A stretch of DNA of 15,129 nucleotides, taken from positions 1 to 15,129 of the forward strand of contig QEUY01000012.1 in NCBI GenBank assembly GCA_003577365.1, written 5' to 3'. Source of the stretch: Chloroflexota bacterium. Its GTDB lineage: Bacteria > Chloroflexota > Anaerolineae > Caldilineales > Caldilineaceae. Position numbers and translations under genes: made by a program. The notes below the pieces were generated by a model. That model was not told where the DNA came from. It searched no databases and was given only the letters and a program-made list of their open reading frames with translations. Position 1 is the first letter of the stretch, and each line of letters starts with the position of its first letter. This document shows positions 1 to 5,504 of this stretch, piece after piece.

Positions 1-578
1 AGCGGGCTGCCGTAGTAGCTCAGGTTCATCGCCAGCGTGGCCGGGCCGCAGTTGTTCCAGGTCTGCCATTGATGGCGCAGCCCGCTGAGTTGGGCAGCCG
101 GCGCAGCCGGCTGTACCTCCATCGCGGCGACCTCAACCGGCGCGGGCAGGGCCGCCGCTTCTGGCAGCGGTGTAGGGGTGAGCGTGGGCAGCGGCGGCGG
201 CTCGGCGGTCGACGTAGGGATCGATGTAGGGATCGATGTAGGGATCGATGTAGGGATCGATGTAGGGATCGATGTAGGAATTGAGGTAGGGATTGATGCC
301 GGTGTGGGCGTAAAGGTGGGCACGGTGGCGACCGGGGCCGGCTCTGCGGGCGGAGGCCCCATCTCCGGCGCACTTGCTCCGGGCGGGTTCAACTCCGGCC
401 CGGCAAAGGGCCAGGGGGGTGGCAGGGAACGCACCAGATCATACGCCGCGCCTGCCGGGCGCAGCAGCCCGATTGTTAGGACAGCAACTGCGGCCAGGCC
501 GACCAGGCTCAACGCCGTGAGGAGCGCGCCGGGCGTGCGCCGTCGTTTTGGATGATAGGTACTGCCCATCGACTGCAT
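1..578 (-). CDS. Membrane-anchored C39-family (papain-like) peptidase, N-terminal part, cut by window edge
   Basis: The minus frame is open from 725 to the window edge and shows 192 residues from the ATG at 578. Seen in order: a short basic N-terminus (KRRR at 11-14), a hydrophobic segment at about 18-39 that fits a signal anchor, a Pro/Ala/Thr-rich stalk at about 50-160 containing PTSI tetrapeptide repeats, and then the start of a globular domain with QTWNNCGPATLAMNLSYYG. That Asn-Cys-Gly-Pro-Ala context is the catalytic-Cys motif of C39-like peptidases (Cys177, bases 48-50). The His and Asp/Asn partners would lie beyond the window. A second ATG at 569 and upstream GTGs at 695 and 719 are alternative starts; none has a clear Shine-Dalgarno. 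Inferred topology: cytoplasmic N-terminus, extracellular stalk and peptidase. The substrate is unknown. The gene is separate from the polysaccharide operon. Confidence 0.8.
   Translation of the reverse strand, partial: MQSMGSTYHPKRRRTPGALLTALSLVGLAAVAVLTIGLLRPAGAAYDLVRSLPPPWPFAGPELNPPGASAPEMGPPPAEPAPVATVPTFTPTPASIPTSIPTSIPTSIPTSIPTSIPTSIPTSTAEPPPLPTLTPTPLPEAAALPAPVEVAAMEVQPAAPAAQLSGLRHQWQTWNNCGPATLAMNLSYYGSP
214..297 (-). repeat. 12-bp tandem repeat encoding PTSI tetrapeptides
   Basis: Five identical copies of the plus-strand unit gtagggatcgat (214-273) are followed by two imperfect copies (274-285 and 286-297). On the minus strand they read in frame as an Ile-Pro-Thr-Ser repeat inside the stalk of the C39-like peptidase. 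Because the unit is a multiple of three, gain or loss of copies changes only stalk length. Each perfect copy holds the palindrome ATCGAT. Confidence 0.95.
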
Positions 579-870
579 ATCGTTAGGACGTTCTTCGCCT
601 GCCTTGCGTTCCGCCGCCTCGATTCTGAGCGCATGGATACACGGGGCGCTCTGCCCGGCGCGTCTCTGCCGCCGGGACCCATAGCGTGCATTCACGCCGG
701 TCGATTTGCGGTATTCCACGCTACTTTATGGTACTATGTTTTCTATAGCAAGCCAATCCAGTGAGCTGTTTGGGCCGCGGCGCTCTTTGCCGCGACCTGC
801 GTTTTGACGCGGCGCCATGCTGGGCAGGCCGTCTTCGAAAATTGAGAATTGTAAGGATGATGTTGTGGAG
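579..870. other. Divergent intergenic region between peptidase and glutaredoxin genes
   Basis: These 292 bases separate the minus-strand peptidase start from the plus-strand glutaredoxin start, so both promoters should lie here. The stretch 715-750 is clearly richer in A and T than its surroundings, and so is 835-860 just before the glutaredoxin start. I see no convincing plus-strand sigma-70 pair and no RNA gene. If the peptidase began at one of its upstream GTG codons (695 or 719), part of this region would be coding. Confidence 0.5.
728..756 (-). promoter_or_regulatory. Weak candidate promoter for the peptidase gene
   Basis: On the minus strand TTGGCT (751-756) and TACCAT (728-733) are 17 bases apart. 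Each matches four of six positions of the sigma-70 -35 and -10 consensus, in a locally AT-rich stretch 150 bases upstream of the ATG at 578. A second equally weak pair (TTGCTA and TAAAGT) overlaps it. This is pattern matching only. Confidence 0.22.
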
Positions 871-1122
871 ATGAATTCGGAGCAGATTGTGATGTACACC
901 ACCCAGTGGTGTGGAGATTGCCACCGGGCCAAGCAGGTGATGAAGTCGCTGCAAGTGCCCTACAAAGAGATCGATATTTCGCACGATCCGGAGGCGGCTG
1001 AGCTGGTCGTTCAACTGAATCGCGGCAATCGCAGCGTCCCGACGATCGTCTTTCCCGACGGCAGCGTGCTGACCGAACCCAAGACGGCCACGCTGGTGCA
1101 AAAGCTGCAAGCATATAGCTAG
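871..1122 (+). CDS. Glutaredoxin / mycoredoxin-like thiol oxidoreductase
   Basis: This 83-residue protein is a complete small thioredoxin-fold oxidoreductase of the glutaredoxin family. It has the active site WCGDC (Cys14 and Cys17) after the first strand (IVMYTTQ), and the cis-proline loop GNRSVPT (Pro57). The pattern MYTT-WCG-C, then D-PEAAE, GNR-VPT and FPDGS-LT-P resembles actinobacterial mycoredoxin (Mrx1) more than classic CPYC glutaredoxins. The expected role is cytoplasmic reduction of protein or low-molecular-weight thiol disulfides. The start at 871 was chosen because the fold begins immediately after it; AAGGA at 852-856 is a loose Shine-Dalgarno. The frame stays open back to an ATG at 817, but that adds 18 residues unlike the family. 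It stands alone on the plus strand, convergent with the polysaccharide operon. Confidence 0.88.
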   Translation: MNSEQIVMYTTQWCGDCHRAKQVMKSLQVPYKEIDISHDPEAAELVVQLNRGNRSVPTIVFPDGSVLTEPKTATLVQKLQAYS

Positions 1123-1136
1123 ACAGAGCATTCACC

Positions 1137-1163
1137 GCAAAGCTCGCAAAGAACGCAAAGGTC
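1137..1163. repeat. Triple GCAAAG short direct repeat, 9-bp period
   Basis: GCAAAG occurs at 1137-1142, 1146-1151 and 1155-1160, each followed by three variable bases, just after the glutaredoxin stop. I recall similar CGCAAAG strings between genes in several bacterial phyla. Whether this copy belongs to a dispersed family cannot be tested in one window. Confidence 0.7.
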
Positions 1164-1218
1164 AGAAGAGAGGGAGTGGCTCCGCCCCACAGGGTGGACT
1201 CTGTTCCAAAAGGGAATA

Positions 1219-1245
1219 GGCAGTGCCGCCTCTGGCGGCTGTGCC
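1219..1245 (-). terminator. Candidate terminator hairpin after the polysaccharide operon
   Basis: A near-perfect inverted repeat pairs GCCGCC (1225-1230) with GGCGGC (1234-1239) over a three-base TCT loop. After two mismatches the stem resumes with GGCA/TGCC (1219-1222 and 1242-1245). On the minus strand it is followed within a few bases by CCCTTTT, a short T-rich stretch. It lies between the convergent glutaredoxin and epimerase genes, about 75 bases past the epimerase stop. A proper U-run is lacking, so intrinsic termination is uncertain. Confidence 0.4.
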
Positions 1246-1248
1246 AAA

Positions 1249-1317
1249 GGGCAGTAGGGTGCGGAAGCAGAGCAGCGCATTCTGCCTTCTGTCCCCATTC
1301 CTTACTCCCTACTGCCC
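1249..1317. repeat. 11-bp perfect inverted repeat in the convergent intergenic region
   Basis: GGGCAGTAGGG (1249-1259) and CCCTACTGCCC (1307-1317) are exact reverse complements with 47 bases between them. The right arm is followed by a second partial copy, TACTGCCC (1321-1328), that runs across the epimerase stop. The whole 1123-1319 gap holds no gene; it contains the GCAAAG repeat, the terminator-like hairpin and this pair. Confidence 0.75.
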
Positions 1318-1319
1318 AC

Positions 1320-2255
1320 TTACTGCCCACGCTGCCACGCCAGTTGGGCGGCCAGCCCGTCGACGATGGTGGTCTGGGGCATATAGCCGAGCAGTCGCTG
1401 CGCCTTGCCGATGTCGGCGACGGTGCGGCGCTGGTCGCCGGCGCGCGCCGGGCCGTGGACGATCTGCGCCGGTTTGCCCGTCAACTCCTCTAAGATCGCC
1501 AAGACCTGGTTGACGTTGACCTCTTGCCCGCCGCCGATGTTAAAGGTCTCCCCTACGCTGCGCTCCGGCTGTTCAAAGGCCAGGATCAACCCCTCGGCGC
1601 AGTCGCGCACATAGGTATTGCTGCGGCTGTCGGTGCCGTCGCCGTCCACGGTGATCGTCCGCCCTTCTAAAAAGGCGCGGATAAAGATGTTGTAGCCCAT
1701 GTCGGGCCGCTGGCGCGGGCCATAGACCGAGAAGAGCCGCAGGATCGTGGCCGGCAGCCCATAGTTGGCCGCATAGGCCTGCACCAGATGCTCGGCGGCC
1801 AGCTTGGTGATGCCGTAAGGCGAGATGGGCGCCAGCGGCGCGGTTTCGTCGCCGGTGGCAAAGCGGCCATAAACCGACGACGTCGAGATATGCAGAAAGT
1901 GGCGCACCGGCGATTGGGTCACCGCCTCCAGCAGCCGCTGGGTCGCCTGGATGTTACAGGTCATATAGCTGTCGAACTCGCTCCAACTGCGCACCAGCCC
2001 GGCCTGCGCCGCCAGATGGAAGACTACATCCGCTTCGGCCAGCAGGGGGGCCAGGTCGCCGCTGCGCAGATCGACCTCATGGAAGGTGAAGCCGGCGGAT
2101 TGGCGCAGCCCGGCCAAGTTTTGCTCCTTGAGGGCGCGCGGGTAGTAGGGGATAAACGCATCGACGCCGATCACGCGGTGGCCGCGCGCGATCAACTGCT
2201 CGCTGAGATGGGAGCCGACAAAGCCGGCTGCGCCGGTGACAAGACAGGTCTGCAT
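1320..2255 (-). CDS. NAD-dependent nucleotide-sugar epimerase/dehydratase (extended SDR)
   Basis: This 311-residue protein has the usual length and order of an extended short-chain dehydrogenase/reductase acting on nucleotide sugars. The Rossmann motif TGAAGFVGSHL is at 7-17, Asp32 (VDAF) follows strand 2, and HLAAQAG is at 80-86. The catalytic Ser is in STSSVYG (124-130), Tyr147 and Lys151 are in YGITK, and RLFSVYGPRQRP is at 173-184. The QAG-VR-S segment recalls UDP-glucuronate 4-epimerase and GalE relatives, so a UDP-sugar epimerase is likeliest, but the substrate cannot be read from sequence. AAGGA lies about 9 bases upstream of the ATG at 2255, supporting this start. It is the last gene of the minus-strand run, 57 bases after the glycosylase stop, and probably supplies a sugar donor to the upstream glycosyltransferases. 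Confidence 0.9.
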   Translation of the reverse strand: MQTCLVTGAAGFVGSHLSEQLIARGHRVIGVDAFIPYYPRALKEQNLAGLRQSAGFTFHEVDLRSGDLAPLLAEADVVFHLAAQAGLVRSWSEFDSYMTCNIQATQRLLEAVTQSPVRHFLHISTSSVYGRFATGDETAPLAPISPYGITKLAAEHLVQAYAANYGLPATILRLFSVYGPRQRPDMGYNIFIRAFLEGRTITVDGDGTDSRSNTYVRDCAEGLILAFEQPERSVGETFNIGGGQEVNVNQVLAILEELTGKPAQIVHGPARAGDQRRTVADIGKAQRLLGYMPQTTIVDGLAAQLAWQRGQ

Positions 2256-2312
2256 AGAGGGTCCTTGCTGGCGGATGTGGTAACTGTAGCGACATGATCA
2301 ACGTGGCGGCTC

Positions 2313-2972
2313 TCAGCGTGCAGCCGGTTTGCTGAGGTAGTGATGCCAGAGCAGCCGCGCTGCGACGGCACGCCAGGGCCGCCAGCCTTCGGCCAGCGCG
2401 TTGAGGGTGGCTGCGTCCGGGCGCTGCGCCAGCCGCTTGACCTCCTGCACGGCGACCACCAGCCCCAGGTCGCCGGCCGGCCAGGCGTCGGCGCGGCCCA
2501 GAGCCATCAGCAGATAGATCTCTGCCGTCCACGGGCCGATGCCCTTGACCGTTTGCAGTTGGGCGCGCACGGCGTCGTCGTCCAGGACGGCGAGCGCCGC
2601 CAGGTCCAGTGTACCCGCGAGCAACGCCTCGGCCAAATGGCGCGAATAGACGCTCTTTTGGCGGCTGAAGCCCACGGCGCGCAGCGTGGCGTCGTCCAGC
2701 TCAAGCAGCCGGGCGGGGGTCAATGGGTGGGCCGCGGCTTGGAGCCGGTCATAGGTGGCGCGCGCCGACGCCAGCGAGACCTGCTGCTCCAGGATGATGT
2801 GGATCAGCGTGCCGAACCCCGGCGGACGCGCCCAGAGCGGCGGCGGCCCCCAGCGTTGCAGCAGGCCGGCCAGGTCGGGGTCGCGGCGCGCCAACTCGTC
2901 TAGACCGTGATGCAGCGTGGCCTCGTCGAGCGGCGTCAGGCCGGGATAGGATGACGCCATCATCGCTCGCAT
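2313..2972 (-). CDS. DNA-3-methyladenine glycosylase, AlkA type (HhH-GPD family)
   Basis: The 219 residues carry the full HhH-GPD signature of a base-excision repair glycosylase that removes alkylated purines. HIILEQQVSLASA is at 58-70, the helix-hairpin-helix LQTVKGIGPWTAEIYL is at 139-154, and the Gly/Pro-rich loop WPAGDLGL contains the expected catalytic Asp168. It ends with the W-PWR--AA-LLWH helix at 197-210. The length fits the short bacterial AlkA forms that lack the N-terminal TBP-like domain of the E. coli protein. Alternative ATGs exist at 2963 and 2960; the one at 2963 overlaps the stop of a possible small ORF as ATGA and may be the true start. It has no obvious link to glycan synthesis and looks like a passenger in the operon. 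Confidence 0.93.
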   Translation of the reverse strand: MRAMMASSYPGLTPLDEATLHHGLDELARRDPDLAGLLQRWGPPPLWARPPGFGTLIHIILEQQVSLASARATYDRLQAAAHPLTPARLLELDDATLRAVGFSRQKSVYSRHLAEALLAGTLDLAALAVLDDDAVRAQLQTVKGIGPWTAEIYLLMALGRADAWPAGDLGLVVAVQEVKRLAQRPDAATLNALAEGWRPWRAVAARLLWHHYLSKPAAR

Positions 2973-3073
2973 CTGCCCGTCAACGGTTCGGAGGGCATGG
3001 AGAAGCCCGCGGCGGTGGCCTGTGCGATGGCCGCTAACCGTGGCGGCGGGTTCAGGCGGGCGTGGTCCTCCAT
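2960..3073 (-). CDS. Possible small protein gene, 37 residues, between ROK kinase and AlkA
   Basis: A short frame starts at ATG 3073, two bases after the ROK kinase stop, and ends in TGA (2962-2960), which overlaps the ATG at 2963 of the glycosylase as ATGA. GGGGC lies a few bases upstream as a possible ribosome site inside the kinase end. About 31 of 37 codons end in G or C, like the real genes here. The product begins MEDHARLNPPPRLAAIAQ, with no membrane segment or known motif; one Cys lies near the end. It could be a coupling leader or a real small protein. It could also be chance, because a GC-rich gap of about 100 bases often stays open. I do not recognise it. Confidence 0.33.
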   Translation of the reverse strand: MEDHARLNPPPRLAAIAQATAAGFSMPSEPLTGRCER

Positions 3074-3075
3074 GC

Positions 3076-4023
3076 TCAGCCCCGCGCTTGCCAGACCAGC
3101 GACGCCGCGCCGACCGCGCTCGACATCACCTGCGACGGCACGATCTGAAGCTGGGCGTAGCTGGGGTGGACGACGCGGCGCGCCAGTTCGGCCTGCGCGC
3201 CCGGCGCCAGCCAGTCATAGGCCGAATGGCCCAGCCCGCCGCCCACGACAATCGCCGCCGGGTTGAGGACCGCAACCAGCGCCGCAAAGGCGATGCCCAG
3301 CCAGCGCGCCGTGTATTCCAGGGCTTCGAGCGCCACTGAATCCTCGCGGCGCGCGGCGGCGACCACCTCTTCGGCGCTGAGCGCAGCCGGGTTGGTCATC
3401 AGCGTGTGGTGATAGTCGCGTGCCAACAGCTCGCGCGCCGTCGTCACCAGCCCCGGCCCGGAGACGACCGTCTCCACACAGCCGCGCAGCCCGCAGGCGC
3501 AGGGCCGCCCGTCAGGGTCGAGCGAGAGATGGCCCATTTCGGCGGCGCTGTGAGTCGCGCCGGAGACGAGCCGCCCGTTGACCACGATGCCGCTGCCCAG
3601 TCCAGAGCCGATGGTGACGCAGACCACCGGGTCGAGGCCGCGGCCCGCGCCAAAGCTGACCTCGCCCAGCGCCTGCACATTGGCGTCGTTGTCGACCCAG
3701 ACGGGCAGGGGCGCGGCCAACCGCTCCTGCACCTGACTCGCCAAGGCGACCTCCTGCCAGCCCAGGTTGACGGCGTTGCGGACCACACCGTTGGCCGGGT
3801 CTACATAGCCCGGCGTGCCGATGCCCACGCCGCACACCGCGGCGGGCGCGCCCGCGGCCAACCGGTCGATGGCCGTCACGATGCGCTCGACCACAGCCTC
3901 TGCGCCCGCCTTGGGCGCGGTCGCCAGCCGTTCCTCGGCCAGCACCGCGCCCTGGCGCGTGACCAGCGCGGCCGCGATCTTGGTCGCGCCCACGTCAATC
4001 CCAATCGCAAGTTCGTCGCTCAT
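3076..4023 (-). CDS. ROK-family sugar kinase (glucokinase-like)
   Basis: This 315-residue protein has all the landmarks of a ROK (repressor, ORF, kinase) sugar kinase. The phosphate-binding DVGATK is at 10-15, GIGTPGYVD at 67-75, and DNDAN at 111-115 carries the expected catalytic Asp. The second nucleotide loop IGSGLGSG is at 138-145. The zinc-site signature is EMGH (162-165) followed by C-CG-RGC (Cys175, Cys177, Cys182). No N-terminal DNA-binding domain is present, so it is an enzyme and not a repressor. The probable reaction is ATP-dependent 6-phosphorylation of glucose or a related hexose in the cytoplasm, feeding nucleotide-sugar synthesis. Its ATG overlaps the stop of the preceding glycosyltransferase as ATGA, which implies coupled translation. 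The exact sugar (glucose, mannose, N-acetylmannosamine) is not determined. Confidence 0.92.
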   Translation of the reverse strand: MSDELAIGIDVGATKIAAALVTRQGAVLAEERLATAPKAGAEAVVERIVTAIDRLAAGAPAAVCGVGIGTPGYVDPANGVVRNAVNLGWQEVALASQVQERLAAPLPVWVDNDANVQALGEVSFGAGRGLDPVVCVTIGSGLGSGIVVNGRLVSGATHSAAEMGHLSLDPDGRPCACGLRGCVETVVSGPGLVTTARELLARDYHHTLMTNPAALSAEEVVAAARREDSVALEALEYTARWLGIAFAALVAVLNPAAIVVGGGLGHSAYDWLAPGAQAELARRVVHPSYAQLQIVPSQVMSSAVGAASLVWQARG

Positions 4024-5501
4024 GGGGTCTTGTCCTCATTGCCCTTGGCTTGTTTATGCTCGTCTTGTCGGTTCTCGGCCTGGGCGCGGTCGCGGCGCAG
4101 GGCGGCCAGCTCGGCCTGGAGCCGGCGCACCTCCTCTTGCAGCCGCGCCACCTCCAGCGCCAGGAGGCTGTTATAGTCGACCTGCCGCTCGACGATGCGG
4201 TCGAGATAGGCCTCCTTGACATGCGAAGTTATGGCGCGGCGCACGGCTGCGACCCAGCGCCCCACCAGCGGCAGGCCGGAGTTGACCTGGTAGCCGCGCA
4301 GCGCAACATCGTAATAGTCAAAGAGTGGGTGCTGGTGCGCCGCCGGGACGGGCGGCCTGCCTGCTGCGGCCAGGCCGCGCGCCTCCTCGACCACCTGGGC
4401 CACGTGGACGGCCAAGCGAGCCGGGGTGTAGCGCTGGGCGCGCAGACGCCCGCGGCGCACTAGGTCGGCACGAAGCGCGGGGTCGTCTAGGATGCGCCTG
4501 ATCTGGCGCGCCAGGTCGGCGGCGTTATCCGGCGCAAAGAGCAGCCCGGCAGCGGCGTCGGGCGTATCCTCCGGCTCGCCCGCGCCGATGACCCAGGGCA
4601 GCGCGCCCTCGGCCCCAGCGACCACCGGCACGCCCGCGGCCATGGCCTCGACCAGAGGCACGCCAAACCCTTCGTGGCGGCTGGGCAGCACAGCCAGAGC
4701 CGCCAGATAGAGATAGGGCTTGACCTGCGCCACGCGATCGGTCCAGATCACCTGACCGGCCACCTGGCGCGCGGCGGCAAGCTGCCGGTGCTGGGCCGTC
4801 AACTGGCGCGCGGCGTCGTTCAGGTCTGTGTCGCCTACGATCAGCAGATGCAGGTCGGGGTGAGTGGGCCGCAGCAGGGCCAGGGCTTCGATCAGCAGGT
4901 CGATGCGCTTGTTGCCCGCAATGCGCCCGATATAGAGCAGGACGCGCTTGCCTGTGAGATGCAGCCGGCGGCGCAGTGCGTCGAGCGTGGCCGGGTCGGG
5001 CGCGTGGGCAAGCTCCTCGACCGGGACGGCGAGCGGGACCACGCGGATGCGCGCCAGCGGGTAGCCGCTGTGTTGATGCAGCTCCTGTGCGGTGAAGGGG
5101 CTGGCGGCGACGGCCAAATGGGCATGCCAGGCCAGGGCGGTGCGCAGCTGCGCGACCTCCAGATAGCCGGCTCCGGCGTCGCTGCCCCACAGCGCAGGCG
5201 GCGTGACCCCGTGATACCAGAAGATTGACGCGCCCGGCGCGTCGCGCAGCCGGTCGGCCAGGTGAAACCAGACCGCATACTGGACGATGGTCAAGTCGGC
5301 GGAGGGGGTGTAGTCGGCATAGCGCGCCTGGCTGGTCACGGCGTCGATCTCTTCGGGCAGGTCGCGCGCCTGGTCCTCATAGAAGACACGCACGTCGATC
5401 CCTTGGCCGCGCAGACCGCGCACCAGGTCAAAGGTGTGATGGCTGGTGGCGTCGCCGCCGCGCAGGCTGGCGACCAGAATGTGGGCCGAACCAATCGCCA
5501 T
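4020..5501 (-). CDS. GT4 glycosyltransferase with C-terminal shared module and coiled coil
   Basis: This 493-residue GT-B enzyme has an acceptor-side N-terminal domain, then the donor-side domain with GKRVLLYIGRIAGNKR (184-199), the E-x7-E retaining GT4 motif (Glu277 and Glu285 in RHEGFGVPLVEAMA) and AAGLLFAP. It is a close paralogue of the gene just upstream: both have WYH/FYH-VTPPALWG (residues 95-106 here), SPF-A-EL, PLAVP and GNKR. After about residue 380 comes a non-catalytic tail with the segment shared with two other enzymes of the operon (residues 411-444), then a heptad-like LQEEVRRLQAELAALRRDRA that should form a coiled coil, and a charged end. The start is three bases after the previous stop. 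It is likely a membrane-associated enzyme adding one sugar to the growing glycan; donor and linkage are unknown. Confidence 0.9.
   Translation of the reverse strand: MAIGSAHILVASLRGGDATSHHTFDLVRGLRGQGIDVRVFYEDQARDLPEEIDAVTSQARYADYTPSADLTIVQYAVWFHLADRLRDAPGASIFWYHGVTPPALWGSDAGAGYLEVAQLRTALAWHAHLAVAASPFTAQELHQHSGYPLARIRVVPLAVPVEELAHAPDPATLDALRRRLHLTGKRVLLYIGRIAGNKRIDLLIEALALLRPTHPDLHLLIVGDTDLNDAARQLTAQHRQLAAARQVAGQVIWTDRVAQVKPYLYLAALAVLPSRHEGFGVPLVEAMAAGVPVVAGAEGALPWVIGAGEPEDTPDAAAGLLFAPDNAADLARQIRRILDDPALRADLVRRGRLRAQRYTPARLAVHVAQVVEEARGLAAAGRPPVPAAHQHPLFDYYDVALRGYQVNSGLPLVGRWVAAVRRAITSHVKEAYLDRIVERQVDYNSLLALEVARLQEEVRRLQAELAALRRDRAQAENRQDEHKQAKGNEDKTP
4170..4271 (-). other. Shared C-terminal module, copy 1 (residues 411-444)
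   Basis: The 34-residue segment begins PLVGRWVAAVRR and ends RQVDYN, with a Ser three residues before it. It aligns without gaps to copies in the GT4 enzyme at 7187-5505 (18 of 34 identical by eye) and the GT2 enzyme at 11053-9743 (12 of 34). It is directly followed by a predicted coiled coil. Confidence 0.85.
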
Positions 5502-5504
5502 GGG

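Noticed and set aside
214..297. CRISPR-like array
   Set aside because: The units are 12 bp, directly adjacent and without spacers, and they keep a coding frame.
26..373. Minus-strand Arg/His/Ser-rich repeat frame (SLHR repeats)
   Set aside because: It is another frame of the same repeat; the composition is typical of an out-of-frame GC-rich reading.
178..555. Plus-strand frame giving a Val-Gly-Ile-Asp repeat protein
   Set aside because: It is the complement of the 12-bp repeat in the peptidase stalk; it has no fold, while the minus frame shows an anchor, a stalk and a catalytic motif.
743..1330. Minus-strand frames opposite the glutaredoxin gene
   Set aside because: They cover a clear glutaredoxin gene and show no motif.
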